Shown piece after piece: positions 9,013-17,886 of a stretch of 64,000 nucleotides of DNA; position 1 is the stretch's first letter; every line of letters starts with the position of its first letter. Where the stretch lies: contig NZ_CP064939.1 in assembly GCF_015679185.1 (NCBI RefSeq), positions 5,270,001-5,334,000 on the forward strand, written 5' to 3'. This DNA comes from Pedobacter endophyticus. Its GTDB lineage: Bacteria; Bacteroidota; Bacteroidia; Sphingobacteriales; Sphingobacteriaceae. Below the pieces are notes generated by a model, which made no database searches, had not been told where the DNA came from, and saw nothing but the letters and a program-made list of their open reading frames with translations. A program made the translations under genes and the position numbers.

Positions 9013-9573
9013 ATGTTAAAACACTTACCTATTATACTGGCTTCAAAATCGCCACGCCGCCAGGAACTCTTATCGTTAATGGACCTTAATTTTAGGGTGG
9101 AGCTTAAAGACGTTGATGAAAGCTATCCCGGAAACCTCGAACCTGCGGAGATTGCCGTTTACATTGCCGAACAAAAGGCGAAAGCTTTTGAAGCTGCAGG
9201 CGAGATTGTAATTACAGCCGATACCATTGTGGCCATAAACGGAGAGATTTTGGGCAAACCGAAAGATGTTGCCCAAGCCCGGGAAATGTTGAGAAAGCTT
9301 TCTGGAGAAAAACACGAGGTTTTTACTGGCGTTACCCTTGTTAAGGGCGAATATATCGAGTCGTTCTTCGACCGTACAACAGTATATTTCAGGGAAGTTA
9401 CCGCAGACGAAATTGATTTCTATATCGAAAATTACAAGCCTTTTGATAAGGCCGGAAGCTACGGCATTCAAGATTGGTGGGGCAACACCGTTGTGCAGCG
9501 CATAGAGGGATCGTATACCAATGTAATGGGCTTGCCCACAGAGAAGCTTTACCAGGCACTTTTGAGATTATAA
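9013..9573 (+). CDS. maf: Maf family nucleoside triphosphate pyrophosphatase
   Basis: Hydrolyses non-canonical or modified nucleoside triphosphates such as dTTP/UTP or m7GTP to the monophosphates, a house-cleaning role linked to septum formation in B. subtilis. The 186-residue protein carries the family signatures: SKSPRRQELL at residues 11-20, the catalytic Asp in ADTIV (near 71), KPKDVAQA, and KAGSYGIQ (near 147-154). The last motif is typical of the dTTP/UTP-preferring subgroup. It is preceded by a terminator, so it probably has its own promoter. Confidence 0.92.
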   Translation: MLKHLPIILASKSPRRQELLSLMDLNFRVELKDVDESYPGNLEPAEIAVYIAEQKAKAFEAAGEIVITADTIVAINGEILGKPKDVAQAREMLRKLSGEKHEVFTGVTLVKGEYIESFFDRTTVYFREVTADEIDFYIENYKPFDKAGSYGIQDWWGNTVVQRIEGSYTNVMGLPTEKLYQALLRL

Positions 9574-9950
9574 TAATCTATGTTGATGGAGATTTGCAGT
9601 CTCGTCTTAGCTAATGCTGGATTTGAAATCCAGAGCTAGGGGAGTCGGGATTACAAATTCTGACTGGCGGGTGTTTATTTGTTATTTCTTACATAAAAGG
9701 TCTTCGACTGAGTTTATCTTGAGCGAAGTCGAAAGGCTCACATCCGATAGCTATCGGATGTGAGCCGTGGAGTTCCTGGCTAACGCTGGTTTTAAAATCC
9801 AGAGCTAGAAGGTTTTGTCATGCTGAGGAACAGCCTTCCCCGAATTATCGGGACACGCGTTGCACTCAGGATGACAGGGTTCCTCGTCCTGACTAGCAGT
9901 CTTTTATTCAAGATTGAAACTCGGAAAGTCAACAAACATAGCTCATCAAA
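9574..9950. other. Non-coding mosaic of dispersed repeats between maf and ppx
   Basis: The 377-base gap between convergent genes holds a GTCTTCGACTGAG...GTCGAAAGGCTCA element (9701-9740), two copies of a GCTGG..TTTGAAATCCAGAGCTAG motif (9612-9640 and 9782-9810) and the 32-bp palindrome listed separately. No gene is visible. Confidence 0.7.
9735..9766. repeat. Perfect 32-bp palindrome with CCGATAGCTATCGG core
   Basis: GGCTCACATCCGATAG is followed immediately by its reverse complement. The core recurs at 17891-17908, 20032-20049 and, with one central mismatch, at 41693-41710. Confidence 0.85.
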
Positions 9951-10874
9951 TCAAGCATTGTTAAGTGCATTCGCTATAATTCCCATTTTTAAATCGTAGG
10001 TAGAAAGCACTAAGTTGTTGATTTTTAGTCTGCCCAGCACATAGTTGGTAATCAGCGTTGCCATCATTACCATGTCTATACGTAACGGAATCATGCCCGG
10101 CATTTCAGCCCGTTGCTGGTGCGTGGCGTTCAGTAATTGCAAACTTATTGCAATGTAATCATCAAAATTGAACTGGTAGGTTTTTAAGTTTGCAAGATCA
10201 ATCGTCCGAAGGTGTTTCCGCTCAATAAGCTCTGCAAAAGTTTCGAAAGCACCTGCCGACCCAATTAAAGTTGTAGGTTGAAACTGTGCTGCAATTTCAA
10301 ATAAATCGGCCAATTCGTTTTGGATATGGAAGAGAATAGCATTTTTGTCGTTATCAGAAATGGGATCGGTTTTAAAGAACTGTTGCATCAGCCGGGCGGC
10401 ACCAATGTTGTAACTTTTCTTCCAAATCAGCTCATCTTCATCGCACAATATAAACTCTACGCTACCCCCTCCAATATCCATAATTAACGATCGAGCGCTT
10501 ACTGCGCCGCTCAGCTTTACGCCCTTATAAATCAGTTCCGCCTCTTCATCGCCACTAATTACCGCTATGCTGATATTGGCTTCGGCTTTCGCAGCAGCAA
10601 CAAATTCTTGCCCGTTTTGGGCACTTCTAACCGCCGATGTAGCGGTCGCAACAACCGTATCTACCCCAAAATCAATAATCTTCGAATTAAAGTCTTTCAA
10701 ACAACTGATTCCCCGCTCAAATGCCGCCGGGATAATAACGTTCTCGTTTATTCTTCCTTCACCCAGCTTTACCGGAACGTTTGTTTTAAACAGCACGTTA
10801 ATATTCGCCCCACCCACTTCGGCAATAAGCAAATGAAAAGTGTTGGTTCCAAGATCGATGGCTGCAATGCGCAT
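9951..10874 (-). CDS. ppx: Ppx/GppA family exopolyphosphatase
   Basis: Cytoplasmic ASKHA-fold phosphatase that degrades inorganic polyphosphate or pppGpp. The 307-residue length matches the short, two-domain bacterial form lacking the C-terminal HD-like domain. The phosphate-binding motifs are DLGTNTFHLLIAEV (residues 7-20) and MDIGGGSVEF (about 142-151); the catalytic Glu is expected between them, in the region with RSAQNGQEF. Which of the two substrates it uses cannot be read from the sequence. It points away from dnaJ and faces maf across a repeat-rich gap. Confidence 0.9.
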   Translation of the reverse strand: MRIAAIDLGTNTFHLLIAEVGGANINVLFKTNVPVKLGEGRINENVIIPAAFERGISCLKDFNSKIIDFGVDTVVATATSAVRSAQNGQEFVAAAKAEANISIAVISGDEEAELIYKGVKLSGAVSARSLIMDIGGGSVEFILCDEDELIWKKSYNIGAARLMQQFFKTDPISDNDKNAILFHIQNELADLFEIAAQFQPTTLIGSAGAFETFAELIERKHLRTIDLANLKTYQFNFDDYIAISLQLLNATHQQRAEMPGMIPLRIDMVMMATLITNYVLGRLKINNLVLSTYDLKMGIIANALNNA

Positions 10875-10918
10875 AGTACAAAGTTTTAGTGTTAAATACG
10901 TCGTTTAATTTTCGTGCC

Positions 10919-10961
10919 ATTCATCCGATGAATAGCTGCAAAACGCCAATTGTTCATCGGA
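10919..10961. repeat. Dispersed inverted repeat TCATCCGATGAATA, copy 1 (degenerate)
   Basis: The left arm ATTCATCCGATGAAT is followed by a right arm truncated to TTCATCGGAAT. It lies 20 bases from copy 2. Confidence 0.7.
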
Positions 10962-10981
10962 ATAATGATATTGCTGCCTTG

Positions 10982-11029
10982 ATTCATCCGATGAATATAT
11001 GCAACACGCCAATTATTCATCGGATGAAT
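10982..11029. repeat. Dispersed inverted repeat TCATCCGATGAATA, copy 2
   Basis: Arms ATTCATCCGATGAAT and ATTCATCGGATGAAT flank an 18-base loop. The family also occurs at 34892, 36131, 39816, 59509, 59622 and 60482. Confidence 0.85.
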
Positions 11030-11045
11030 ATTGACCTTTCAAACA

Positions 11046-11074
11046 AAAAACCGATGCTTTCGGCATCGGTTTTT
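11046..11074 (-). terminator. Intrinsic terminator after dnaJ
   Basis: AAAAACCGATGC pairs with GCATCGGTTTTT around a tetra-/pentaloop, 19 bases after the dnaJ stop. It has A and T runs on both sides, so it could act in both directions. Confidence 0.85.
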
Positions 11075-11092
11075 CAATTTATATTTAATTTA

Positions 11093-12256
11093 CTACTCGA
11101 AGTATTCTTTCATTCGTTCGAAGAAGCTCTTGTCGTTTTTGCCTGGTTGCGGCTTAAAGTTAGGCGATTCGCGTAGCTTTTCGAGGGCGTTACGTTCATC
11201 GCTGCTCAAGGCCTTTGGTGTCCAGATATTGATATGAATAATCTCATCGCCCCTGTGGTACGAGTTCACCTCAGGTAATCCCTTTCCTTTTAAGCGCAGC
11301 AATTTGCCACTTTGCGTTCCCGGGTCGATCTTGATTTTCGCTTTTCCATCTATCGTCGGTACCTCAATACTCATTCCGAGGGCTGCATCAACAAAACTGA
11401 GGTGCAAATCGTAAACGATATTGTTTCCTTCGCGTTTCAATGTTTCGTGCGGGGTTTCTTCGATCAATATAATCAAATCGCCTGGTATGCCACCGTTTGG
11501 TGCGGCATTACCTTTTCCGCTCATGCTTAACTGCATGCCTTCGCTAACACCGGCCGGAATGTTAATTGTAATGGTTTCTTCGCCACGCACTACGCCGTCG
11601 CCGTGGCAAACACCACATTTCGCCGTAATTTGTTGCCCACTGCCGTTACAGGTAGGGCAGGTTGAAGCCGTTTGCATTTGGCCCAGAATGGTATTGGTAA
11701 CCCTTCGCACCTGTCCGCTACCGCCGCAGGTACCGCAAGTACTTACTGATGATTTATCTTTTGCTCCCGTACCATCGCAGGTTTTACAGCCAACCAGTTT
11801 ATTAACCTTAATTTTTTTCTCTGCTCCATGTGCAATCTCTTCGAGCGTTAACTTTACTTTGATCCGCAGGTTAGAACCCTTGGCCACCCTGCGGCCACCA
11901 CGCTGCTGACCGCCGCCACCACCGCCAAAGAAGCTTTCGAAAGGGTTATGACCGCCAAAAATATCTCCAAAATTACTGAAGATATCGTCCATGTTCATGC
12001 TTCCGCCACCATAACCTCCGGATGCACTGCTGCCAACTCCTGCATGACCAAACTGATCATATCGTTGCTTTTTCTCCGGGCTACTTAAAACCTCATAAGC
12101 CTCTGCCGCTTCCTTAAATTTATCTTCCGCAGTTTTATCACCTGGGTTTTTATCAGGGTGATATTTGATCGCCATCTTGCGATAGGCTTTCTTTATTTCA
12201 TCTGCCGAAGAACTTTTGCTAACGCCTAGTACGTCGTAATAATCTCTTTTACTCAT
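11093..12256 (-). CDS. dnaJ: Chaperone protein DnaJ (Hsp40)
   Basis: Co-chaperone that delivers unfolded clients to DnaK and stimulates its ATPase. All type I domains are present in the 387 residues: a J domain with the HPD motif at 33-35, a Gly/Phe-rich linker ([20 protein letters not shown]), a zinc-finger region with four CxxCxGxG-type repeats ([32 protein letters not shown]) and a C-terminal substrate-binding domain. grpE lies upstream on the same strand, so the pair is probably co-expressed. dnaK is not in the window. Confidence 0.97.
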   Translation of the reverse strand: MSKRDYYDVLGVSKSSSADEIKKAYRKMAIKYHPDKNPGDKTAEDKFKEAAEAYEVLSSPEKKQRYDQFGHAGVGSSASGGYGGGSMNMDDIFSNFGDIFGGHNPFESFFGGGGGGQQRGGRRVAKGSNLRIKVKLTLEEIAHGAEKKIKVNKLVGCKTCDGTGAKDKSSVSTCGTCGGSGQVRRVTNTILGQMQTASTCPTCNGSGQQITAKCGVCHGDGVVRGEETITINIPAGVSEGMQLSMSGKGNAAPNGGIPGDLIILIEETPHETLKREGNNIVYDLHLSFVDAALGMSIEVPTIDGKAKIKIDPGTQSGKLLRLKGKGLPEVNSYHRGDEIIHINIWTPKALSSDERNALEKLRESPNFKPQPGKNDKSFFERMKEYFE

Positions 12257-12269
12257 CTTTTTCTTAATG

Positions 12270-12421
12270 AATGAATGATCGAATGATTAAATGAGAGAAT
12301 GTTAATTCACTCAGTCAAAATCTATCATCCAATAACTATTTTTAGGATTGAATGAAAGAATGATTAAATGATAGAATGATAGAATGTTCATTCACTCAAT
12401 CAAAATTCAATCATTCAACAA
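12270..12421. repeat. Imperfect direct repeat of GAATGATTAAATGA words between grpE and dnaJ
   Basis: GAATGATTAAATGAGAGAAT (from 12283) recurs in altered form from 12358, each followed by TTCACTCA.TCAAAAT. It fills the grpE-dnaJ spacer and is AT-rich with short imperfect tandem words. Confidence 0.55.
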
Positions 12422-12427
12422 TTCCTT

Positions 12428-13009
12428 CTATGCTCCAACTACTACCTTCGCAAAGCGAATTACATTATCGTTTAAGGTATAGCCTTTCTCAACCTCGTCT
12501 ATCACTTTGCCTTTAAGCTCGTCGGTAGGTGCCGGAATATTGGTAATGGCCTCGTGGAAATCGGTATCGAAAGGTTGATTAATACTTTCTACATCTTTTA
12601 AGCCTTTTTGCGCCAACGTGTTTTTCAACTTACTGCTCACCAAAAGAATACCTTCTTTAACCGGAGCAACATCAGAAGCTGTTTCCATGGCCTTTAACGC
12701 ACGATCAAAATCATCTAAAACCGGCAATAAGGATACAATGACGTCTTTACCAGCAGTTTGTAACAGCTCAACACGTTCTTTCTGTGTACGACGCTTAAAG
12801 TTGTCAAACTCAGCATATAACCGTAAATATTTATCATTAAGCTGTTGAACTTCTGCCTGTAGTTTTTCTTCAGGAGACAATTCTGCAGCCTGTTCTGTCT
12901 CATTCGCAGGAGCATCAGCATTTTCTACATTTTCTGCAGCATTTTCTGATGTATTTTCAGTATTCATTATATTTTCGTCTTTATCGTTATTTTTCTTCTT
13001 ATTAAACAT
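12428..13009 (-). CDS. grpE: Nucleotide exchange factor GrpE
   Basis: Promotes ADP release from DnaK. The 193-residue protein has an acidic, low-complexity N-terminus, a long coiled-coil helix (SPEEKLQAEVQQLNDKYLRLYAEFDNFKRRT) and the C-terminal beta domain, with the family signature near its end (GYTLNDNVIRFAKVVVG). The start is uncertain: ATG at 13009 (MFNKKK) and ATG at 12967 (MNTENT) are both possible, and a longer frame opens at 13033. The first conserved segment begins well after all three. It lies upstream of dnaJ with a 171-base repeat-rich spacer. Confidence 0.93.
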   Translation of the reverse strand: MFNKKKNNDKDENIMNTENTSENAAENVENADAPANETEQAAELSPEEKLQAEVQQLNDKYLRLYAEFDNFKRRTQKERVELLQTAGKDVIVSLLPVLDDFDRALKAMETASDVAPVKEGILLVSSKLKNTLAQKGLKDVESINQPFDTDFHEAITNIPAPTDELKGKVIDEVEKGYTLNDNVIRFAKVVVGA

Positions 13010-13215
13010 AATATTAGGCTGAATTTTTTCCAATCAATCTCAACTATTTTGCCATAAACGAAAATCAGCCAAGCTGTCACATTTATTTGAATTTATGTGA
13101 ACAGATTGGCTGATTGACTGACAAGAGATTACGATTGTAGATTTACGGTTCTATATTAAAGAGTGAGTGGTGTACAATTTTCGCTAATCGTGATTTGTAA
13201 ATCTAAAATCGTAAA

Positions 13216-13899
13216 TTAAACAATTTGCCCACCCTCTAAAACCAGTCCGTTTTCACATTTGATAATCCTCGAAGGTAGGGTGCGGAGGATCTGGTAATCG
13301 TGAGTGGCCATCAGTACCGCAGTACCGTTTTGACTAATTTGTTTTAACAGCGATACAATTCCCTCGGCCGTTTCCGGATCCAGGTTTCCTGTTGGTTCAT
13401 CCGCCAAAATAATCTCGGGGTCGTTAAGTAAAGCCCTTGCAATTACAATCCTTTGTTGTTCGCCACCCGATATTTCATGCGGCATTTTTTTGATCTTTGA
13501 GCGAAGACCTACTTTGTCCAAAACATCTTTAATGCGCTCATCAATCAGTTTTGCATCTTTCCAACCCGTTGCCTTCAAAACAAATTCGAGGTTTTTTTCG
13601 ATCGTTCTGTCCGTCAACAACTGAAAATCCTGAAATACTACGCCCAACTTGCGGCGTAAAAAAGGAACCTGACTTTCTTTAAGATTTTTTAAGTCGAAAC
13701 CCGCGATATTTCCTTCGCCATTGCCAATATGCAAATCGCCATATAATATTTTAAGCAAGCTGCTTTTTCCGGAGCCGGTTTGACCGATCAAAAATAAAAA
13801 CTCATCTTTTTCGATGTGCAAATTTACGTTGGAGAGCACTAAGTGTTTTTGTTGAAAAACATCAACATTGCTTAAATGAATTACTGCGTTTCCTGCCAT
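13216..13899 (-). CDS. ftsE: ABC transporter ATP-binding protein, FtsE-like
   Basis: Cytoplasmic ATPase (227 residues) of an ABC complex; FtsE with FtsX controls peptidoglycan hydrolases at division. Walker A is GQTGSGKSS (about residues 39-47), the ABC signature is SGGEQQR, Walker B is IILADEPTGN, and a switch His follows in MATHD. FtsE is the best match by length and by the LLxxxTVxxNLEF-like Q-loop region. No ftsX gene is adjacent; a small protein gene lies directly upstream. LolD- or MacB-type ATPases share these motifs, so the symbol is a family-level assignment. Confidence 0.8.
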   Translation of the reverse strand: MAGNAVIHLSNVDVFQQKHLVLSNVNLHIEKDEFLFLIGQTGSGKSSLLKILYGDLHIGNGEGNIAGFDLKNLKESQVPFLRRKLGVVFQDFQLLTDRTIEKNLEFVLKATGWKDAKLIDERIKDVLDKVGLRSKIKKMPHEISGGEQQRIVIARALLNDPEIILADEPTGNLDPETAEGIVSLLKQISQNGTAVLMATHDYQILRTLPSRIIKCENGLVLEGGQIV

Positions 13900-13901
13900 A
13901 T

Positions 13902-14105
13902 TTATATTTCTAATTTAGCTATTTGCCCAAAAGGCAAGTCCTTAACCATTTCCATAATGTAATCCTGCTGATCGCCAAGGCCAAGCTTCTCCAAAGATTT
14001 ATCCGGCCTATCGACCCTAAAATAAGCCAATAGCGTAAACTTGTCATCTCTAAGCTGTACGTAATCCGGAATTTTGGCTATGCCCTTAACTTTGATGATA
14101 TACAT
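13902..14105 (-). CDS. Small conserved-looking protein upstream of ftsE-like gene
   Basis: A 67-residue cytoplasmic protein with no membrane segment or signal peptide (begins MYIIKVKGIAKIPDYVQL). I do not recognise a family. It ends two bases before the ftsE-like gene and must be co-transcribed with it, which supports it as a real gene. The ATG at 14105 is preferred; an in-frame ATG at 14123 adds six hydrophobic residues. The sequence predicts a compact alpha/beta protein ending in GQIAKLEI. No function is proposed. Confidence 0.65.
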   Translation of the reverse strand: MYIIKVKGIAKIPDYVQLRDDKFTLLAYFRVDRPDKSLEKLGLGDQQDYIMEMVKDLPFGQIAKLEI

Positions 14106-14157
14106 TGTGCTCAAAAATAGCATTTCCAAATGATAAGCCGAAGCCAGCCTGCCTTTT

Positions 14158-16068
14158 TTATCGCATCAGCATTACCCAGCCACTAAACATTTTGAAATCT
14201 TGGTTGAAGTAAATGGTGTAATAATACGGGGCGGGCGGAAGGTCTTTGCCTTTAAATTTCCCATCCCAGGGCTTAAACGGGCCTTTGCTTTCGTACACCA
14301 ACTGCCCATTTCTATTGCTTATTCTTACAAGCGGACTTGCAAATGCCGAAGCGGCTGGAATATTCCAAGTGTCATTTACGGCATCGCCATTGGGTGAGAA
14401 AGTATTTGGAATAACAATTTTCGGATATACTTTTACAAACACCTCGTCTACACCATTCGTACAGCCTAAATTCGAAATGGCGTGTAGGGTGTAAGTGATA
14501 TCAGTTGGCGGACTCGCAACGGGGTTAAGTTTTGTCGGGTCGTCTAAATAATCCGCGGGCGTCCAGTAATAAGTAAAATCTTCGCCACTTACTTTACCAT
14601 TTAGCGAAACCGAATGCCCGCTGATAATTTTCAGGTCTTCGCCTGCATCGGCAAAAGCTTTTTTGTTTACTTTAATATTAACCTCAACAGTTTCAGTGCA
14701 GGCGGAATTTGATATGCGAACGCGGTAAGTTGTGGTTTCTGTAGGCGAGGCAATCGGGTTTGGAGCTTGCGGATCTGATAAGCCCAGTGCCGGCTGCCAA
14801 AGGTAAGCGGTACCACCCGATGCCACCAACTGAATGGCGTTTCCCTCGCAAATGGTTGCCGATTGTACATTTACCGCTGGCAATACCGCTGGTAAAACCC
14901 TAACATTGATGGTGGCTGCAGCATCGCAGCTGTTGGCAGATACATTAACCGTGTAGTTGCCTGTCATAGCCGTTGTGGCGTTTGGGATAATTGGATTTTG
15001 GGCTGTTGATGTGAACCCATTTGGTCCCGTCCATTTATAGGTTGTTCCGCCCGAGGCCCTTAATTGTATAGCGTTTCCTGCACAGATGGGCGCAAGCGTT
15101 TCGATGTTGGCAATAGGGCGGGGAGTAACCTGTACCGTTAATGGTGATCCGGCGATGCGACAATTTGCAGCGCTGATATTTGCGCCATCGGCAGCCAGCA
15201 ACCTGTATTGGTAAACGCCACGGGCAGCATTCTGAAACCTTACATTTAGTGTTGTCGACGTTTCCCTGTCAAGATCCGAAAAACCTGAACCTGTATTAAT
15301 CTGCCATTGATATCGGGCATCCTGATAAACGCCGGGACTCACCTCCGTTTTAAACTCAAACGTTGCGTCTGTTCCCTCGCATATCGAGGTAAAAGTAGCA
15401 TTGCTTCCACCTATCGATGGGGTTAAGGAGGGGCCGCAGGCGCTAAACGTAATATCATCTAAGGCCAGATCGTTACCCCTGCCACCAGGGTTTTCATTGG
15501 TCATTTTTAGGGTAATGTTGCCCAGATTTGCCGGAGTTGTAAACGTTAACGAGTATTTAATCCAATTGCTTGCGTTGCCCTCAATAATATCGGGAGTAAC
15601 TAATGGCGGCACAATGTTAACCCCATTATTTTCTATAGAAAACTTAACTTTAGGTTTAATTCCGGGATTCCGTAACACATTAATTATCCAGGCCGAAAAT
15701 TCGTAAGTGGTGTTTGGGCATAAACCGTTAACTGCAGATTGGTAAAAGATGCCCGGCACGTCGTTGGCGTTCACCAGCATCATGTATCCATTCGGGTCGT
15801 TGGGTGTATGATTTACGATATTTTGAATCCAGCCACTGTTCAATCCTGCGGTACTTTTTACGATGGCATATTGCCCGTCGTCTGGCGAGCCCGCAATAAA
15901 ACCGTAGTTTGTTTCTCCGTTGGTAAGGGCAGGGCCGAAGGTGCTGGTTCCCGATCCGAAGTCTTTTTTAATAATCGGATCTCCGAGCGTGCCACTGCAT
16001 TGCCCAAACAGTACGTTCGAAGTGCATAACAACATCATGAAAGTCAAAACGATACAGGGATAACGCAT
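14158..16068 (-). CDS. Secreted type IX secretion (type B) Ig/PKD-repeat protein with gliding-motility C-terminal domain
   Basis: A 636-residue exported protein. It has an N-terminal signal peptide (about residues 1-22), then a jelly-roll-like, possibly carbohydrate-binding region ending in DLALDDITF (about 30-210). Ig/PKD-like repeats follow, with recurring ICEGNAIQL and AICAGNAIQL motifs. The C-terminal CHU_C domain (about 550-636) contains NTFSPNGDAVNDTW and ends in KMFSGWVMLMR, the signal for type IX secretion type B cargo. It probably ends up secreted or attached at the cell surface. No catalytic domain is seen, so an adhesin or binding role is an inference. No T9SS machinery genes are nearby. 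Confidence 0.88.
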   Translation of the reverse strand: MRYPCIVLTFMMLLCTSNVLFGQCSGTLGDPIIKKDFGSGTSTFGPALTNGETNYGFIAGSPDDGQYAIVKSTAGLNSGWIQNIVNHTPNDPNGYMMLVNANDVPGIFYQSAVNGLCPNTTYEFSAWIINVLRNPGIKPKVKFSIENNGVNIVPPLVTPDIIEGNASNWIKYSLTFTTPANLGNITLKMTNENPGGRGNDLALDDITFSACGPSLTPSIGGSNATFTSICEGTDATFEFKTEVSPGVYQDARYQWQINTGSGFSDLDRETSTTLNVRFQNAARGVYQYRLLAADGANISAANCRIAGSPLTVQVTPRPIANIETLAPICAGNAIQLRASGGTTYKWTGPNGFTSTAQNPIIPNATTAMTGNYTVNVSANSCDAAATINVRVLPAVLPAVNVQSATICEGNAIQLVASGGTAYLWQPALGLSDPQAPNPIASPTETTTYRVRISNSACTETVEVNIKVNKKAFADAGEDLKIISGHSVSLNGKVSGEDFTYYWTPADYLDDPTKLNPVASPPTDITYTLHAISNLGCTNGVDEVFVKVYPKIVIPNTFSPNGDAVNDTWNIPAASAFASPLVRISNRNGQLVYESKGPFKPWDGKFKGKDLPPAPYYYTIYFNQDFKMFSGWVMLMR

Positions 16069-16326
16069 TGCTTTAAAAGGGATTTAGCGAATATCCAAAT
16101 AAAAAATTAGATTTCAATTGGTTAACGAGAAGTTCTCGCCATCATTTCTTACCAATACGAGCCAGTTCGGGAATTTTGCTACAGTCGAAATTACGGCTAA
16201 TTGCACTTTCAGAACATAAGGGAATTGTGATGAGTGCGCAAATTAGCACCTCAACTCGCTACTGCCCAGAGAGGGCGGTGAGTGAGCAAGGATGGTAAAA
16301 AGTAAATTACGCCTGCCAGTTTTTAA

Positions 16327-17346
16327 CTAATCTGCCAGCTCATTCAAAAACGCTATCGTGTTTACGTTATCGGCATAATCCCAAAGTTTTGGATGCTGAC
16401 TATCGCCAAAAGCATAAGTTGGCAGGTTAAGATCTGTCTTAGAAACGATACATTGAATATTTTCGCGCTGTAAACCGAGTTTTTCCGAAACCGCTTTCAA
16501 ACTTTCATACTCCTCGTAAAAAAGCACGGCCAGTGGCGAAGCCAGATTCTCGTCTTCCTTTAAAAGCAGAAAGCCATTATCGAAGTGTTTCGCCGCATTA
16601 ACTAAATAGATCGACTTGTTGTAGTCGTAGTTATTCTGGTATTTGAAATGATTAATAACAGGTAAAAAGCTTTCAATTCCCTGGTACAAGTTTGCCACAT
16701 CGTAACCTTTAGGGAAGTACACTTTTGAAACATTTCTACAGCCTAATCCAAAATAATCAAAGATATCCGAACCCAGTCGTTGTATATCTTCAAATGTCTC
16801 CGAACCATCGAGTACCGCAACGCTATTCCTGTTTTTTCTGATAATGTTCGGCACTTTCGAAAAATAATAATCAAAGTATCTCGATGAGTTATTGCTCCCA
16901 GTGGCAATTACCGCGTCGAAATCCTTCAACCGTTCAACATATGCTATCTTATCCTCAAAAGCAGGCTCTATTTTGATTAATTCGGAAATAACGGCGGTAA
17001 TCAGTTTATCATCAGATGAGGATAATTTAATAAGTGCAATGTTTCCCGTAGCCAAAACTGATAATACATCATGAAAACCCACCATCGGGATGTTTCCGGC
17101 AAGGATAAGCCCAACTTTTTTTGGCGTGGGAGTGAACTTTGCAGATTCGATCCAAACGTCGATATCATGCTCGTTCAACATCTCCGAAAACGACAAAATT
17201 GATTTTTCTATATTTTCTCTGGTGAACCACGGATTGTTGCTTTCGGCACTAAAAAATGCATTTCCTAGTATGTCAGTAGGGTTACTAAGCATTTGACCTA
17301 ATTTCTTGAACGCAATTATTACTTTTTCGTGAGTTAATGCCGACAT
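16327..17346 (-). CDS. LuxC-family acyl-CoA reductase
   Basis: A 339-residue cytoplasmic aldehyde-dehydrogenase-fold protein of the LuxC type, expected to reduce a fatty acyl-CoA or acyl-thioester to an aldehyde with NADPH. Visible features are the cofactor-binding region (KKVGLILAGNIPMVGFHDVL, about 75-95), the segment IATGSNNSSRYFDYYF and the catalytic Cys in GLGCRNVSKVY (near residue 202). Length is shorter than LuxC of luminous bacteria (about 480). No lux partners are present. Divergent from a dicluster ferredoxin gene across a 77-base gap, an arrangement I recall in other Bacteroidota. The native substrate is unknown. Confidence 0.82.
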   Translation of the reverse strand: MSALTHEKVIIAFKKLGQMLSNPTDILGNAFFSAESNNPWFTRENIEKSILSFSEMLNEHDIDVWIESAKFTPTPKKVGLILAGNIPMVGFHDVLSVLATGNIALIKLSSSDDKLITAVISELIKIEPAFEDKIAYVERLKDFDAVIATGSNNSSRYFDYYFSKVPNIIRKNRNSVAVLDGSETFEDIQRLGSDIFDYFGLGCRNVSKVYFPKGYDVANLYQGIESFLPVINHFKYQNNYDYNKSIYLVNAAKHFDNGFLLLKEDENLASPLAVLFYEEYESLKAVSEKLGLQRENIQCIVSKTDLNLPTYAFGDSQHPKLWDYADNVNTIAFLNELAD

Positions 17347-17374
17347 TTAGAACTATTATTAATTGATTATATCT

Positions 17375-17396
17375 TATATTTGCACCTGCAAAGGTA
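17375..17396. promoter_or_regulatory. Divergent -7 elements for ferredoxin (+) and acyl-CoA reductase (-)
   Basis: TATATTTG at 17375-17382 on the plus strand and TACCTTTG on the minus strand at 17389-17396 both match the TAnnTTTG consensus and lie back to back in the 77-base divergent gap. Their -33 elements are weak or absent. Confidence 0.45.
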
Positions 17397-17423
17397 ACTT
17401 AAGCAAAAGAATTAGACGAAGAC

Positions 17424-17774
17424 ATGGCGATTAAAATAACAGATGAGTGTATAAATTGTGGGGCCTGCGAACCAGAATGCCCAAATAATGCAATTTACGA
17501 TGCCGGTACTGCATGGCGTTTTTCTGACGGAACCAATTTAGAAGGCATCATTAATTTTGGAAATCAACAAATAGAAGCAGACGCTGCGCAAGAAGCGGTT
17601 TCTGATGAGGTATATTACATCGTTTCTGATAAATGTACCGAATGTAAAGGCTTCCACGATGAGCCTCAATGCGCTGCCGTTTGTCCGGTAGATTGTTGCG
17701 TTGATGATGAAGATATTCGTGAAACAGAAGAAGAACTATTGGCTAAGAAAGCTTGGCTACACCAGGAAGGATAA
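17424..17774 (+). CDS. fdxA: 2[4Fe-4S] dicluster ferredoxin
   Basis: Small electron carrier of 116 residues with two cysteine sets: [12 protein letters not shown] (residues 10-21) and [22 protein letters not shown] (about 73-94). The second has the CxxC-x8-CxxxCP spacing typical of the long loop in Allochromatium-type ferredoxins, which often have low and unequal redox potentials. An insertion of some 50 residues separates the clusters. Divergently transcribed from an acyl-CoA reductase gene. The electron partner is not identifiable here; a link to the reductase is an inference from position only. A clear terminator follows. Confidence 0.9.
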   Translation: MAIKITDECINCGACEPECPNNAIYDAGTAWRFSDGTNLEGIINFGNQQIEADAAQEAVSDEVYYIVSDKCTECKGFHDEPQCAAVCPVDCCVDDEDIRETEEELLAKKAWLHQEG

Positions 17775-17795
17775 GCTGAAGAAATATATTACAGC

Positions 17796-17827
17796 AAAAA
17801 ATCCCGATTTTCATCGGGATTTTTTTA
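17796..17827 (+). terminator. Intrinsic terminator after ferredoxin gene
   Basis: AAAAATCCCGAT and ATCGGGATTTTTTT form a hairpin with a TTTC loop 21 bases after the stop codon. Confidence 0.85.
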
Positions 17828-17886
17828 TTTATGAGTTTTTCCAGTTTTTAGTTGGCAGTTTTCAATCTATTGAACCAATGACCAAT

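Noticed and set aside
11031-11530. Plus-strand frames opposite dnaJ
   Set aside because: Shadows of dnaJ; the dnaJ frame is unmistakable.
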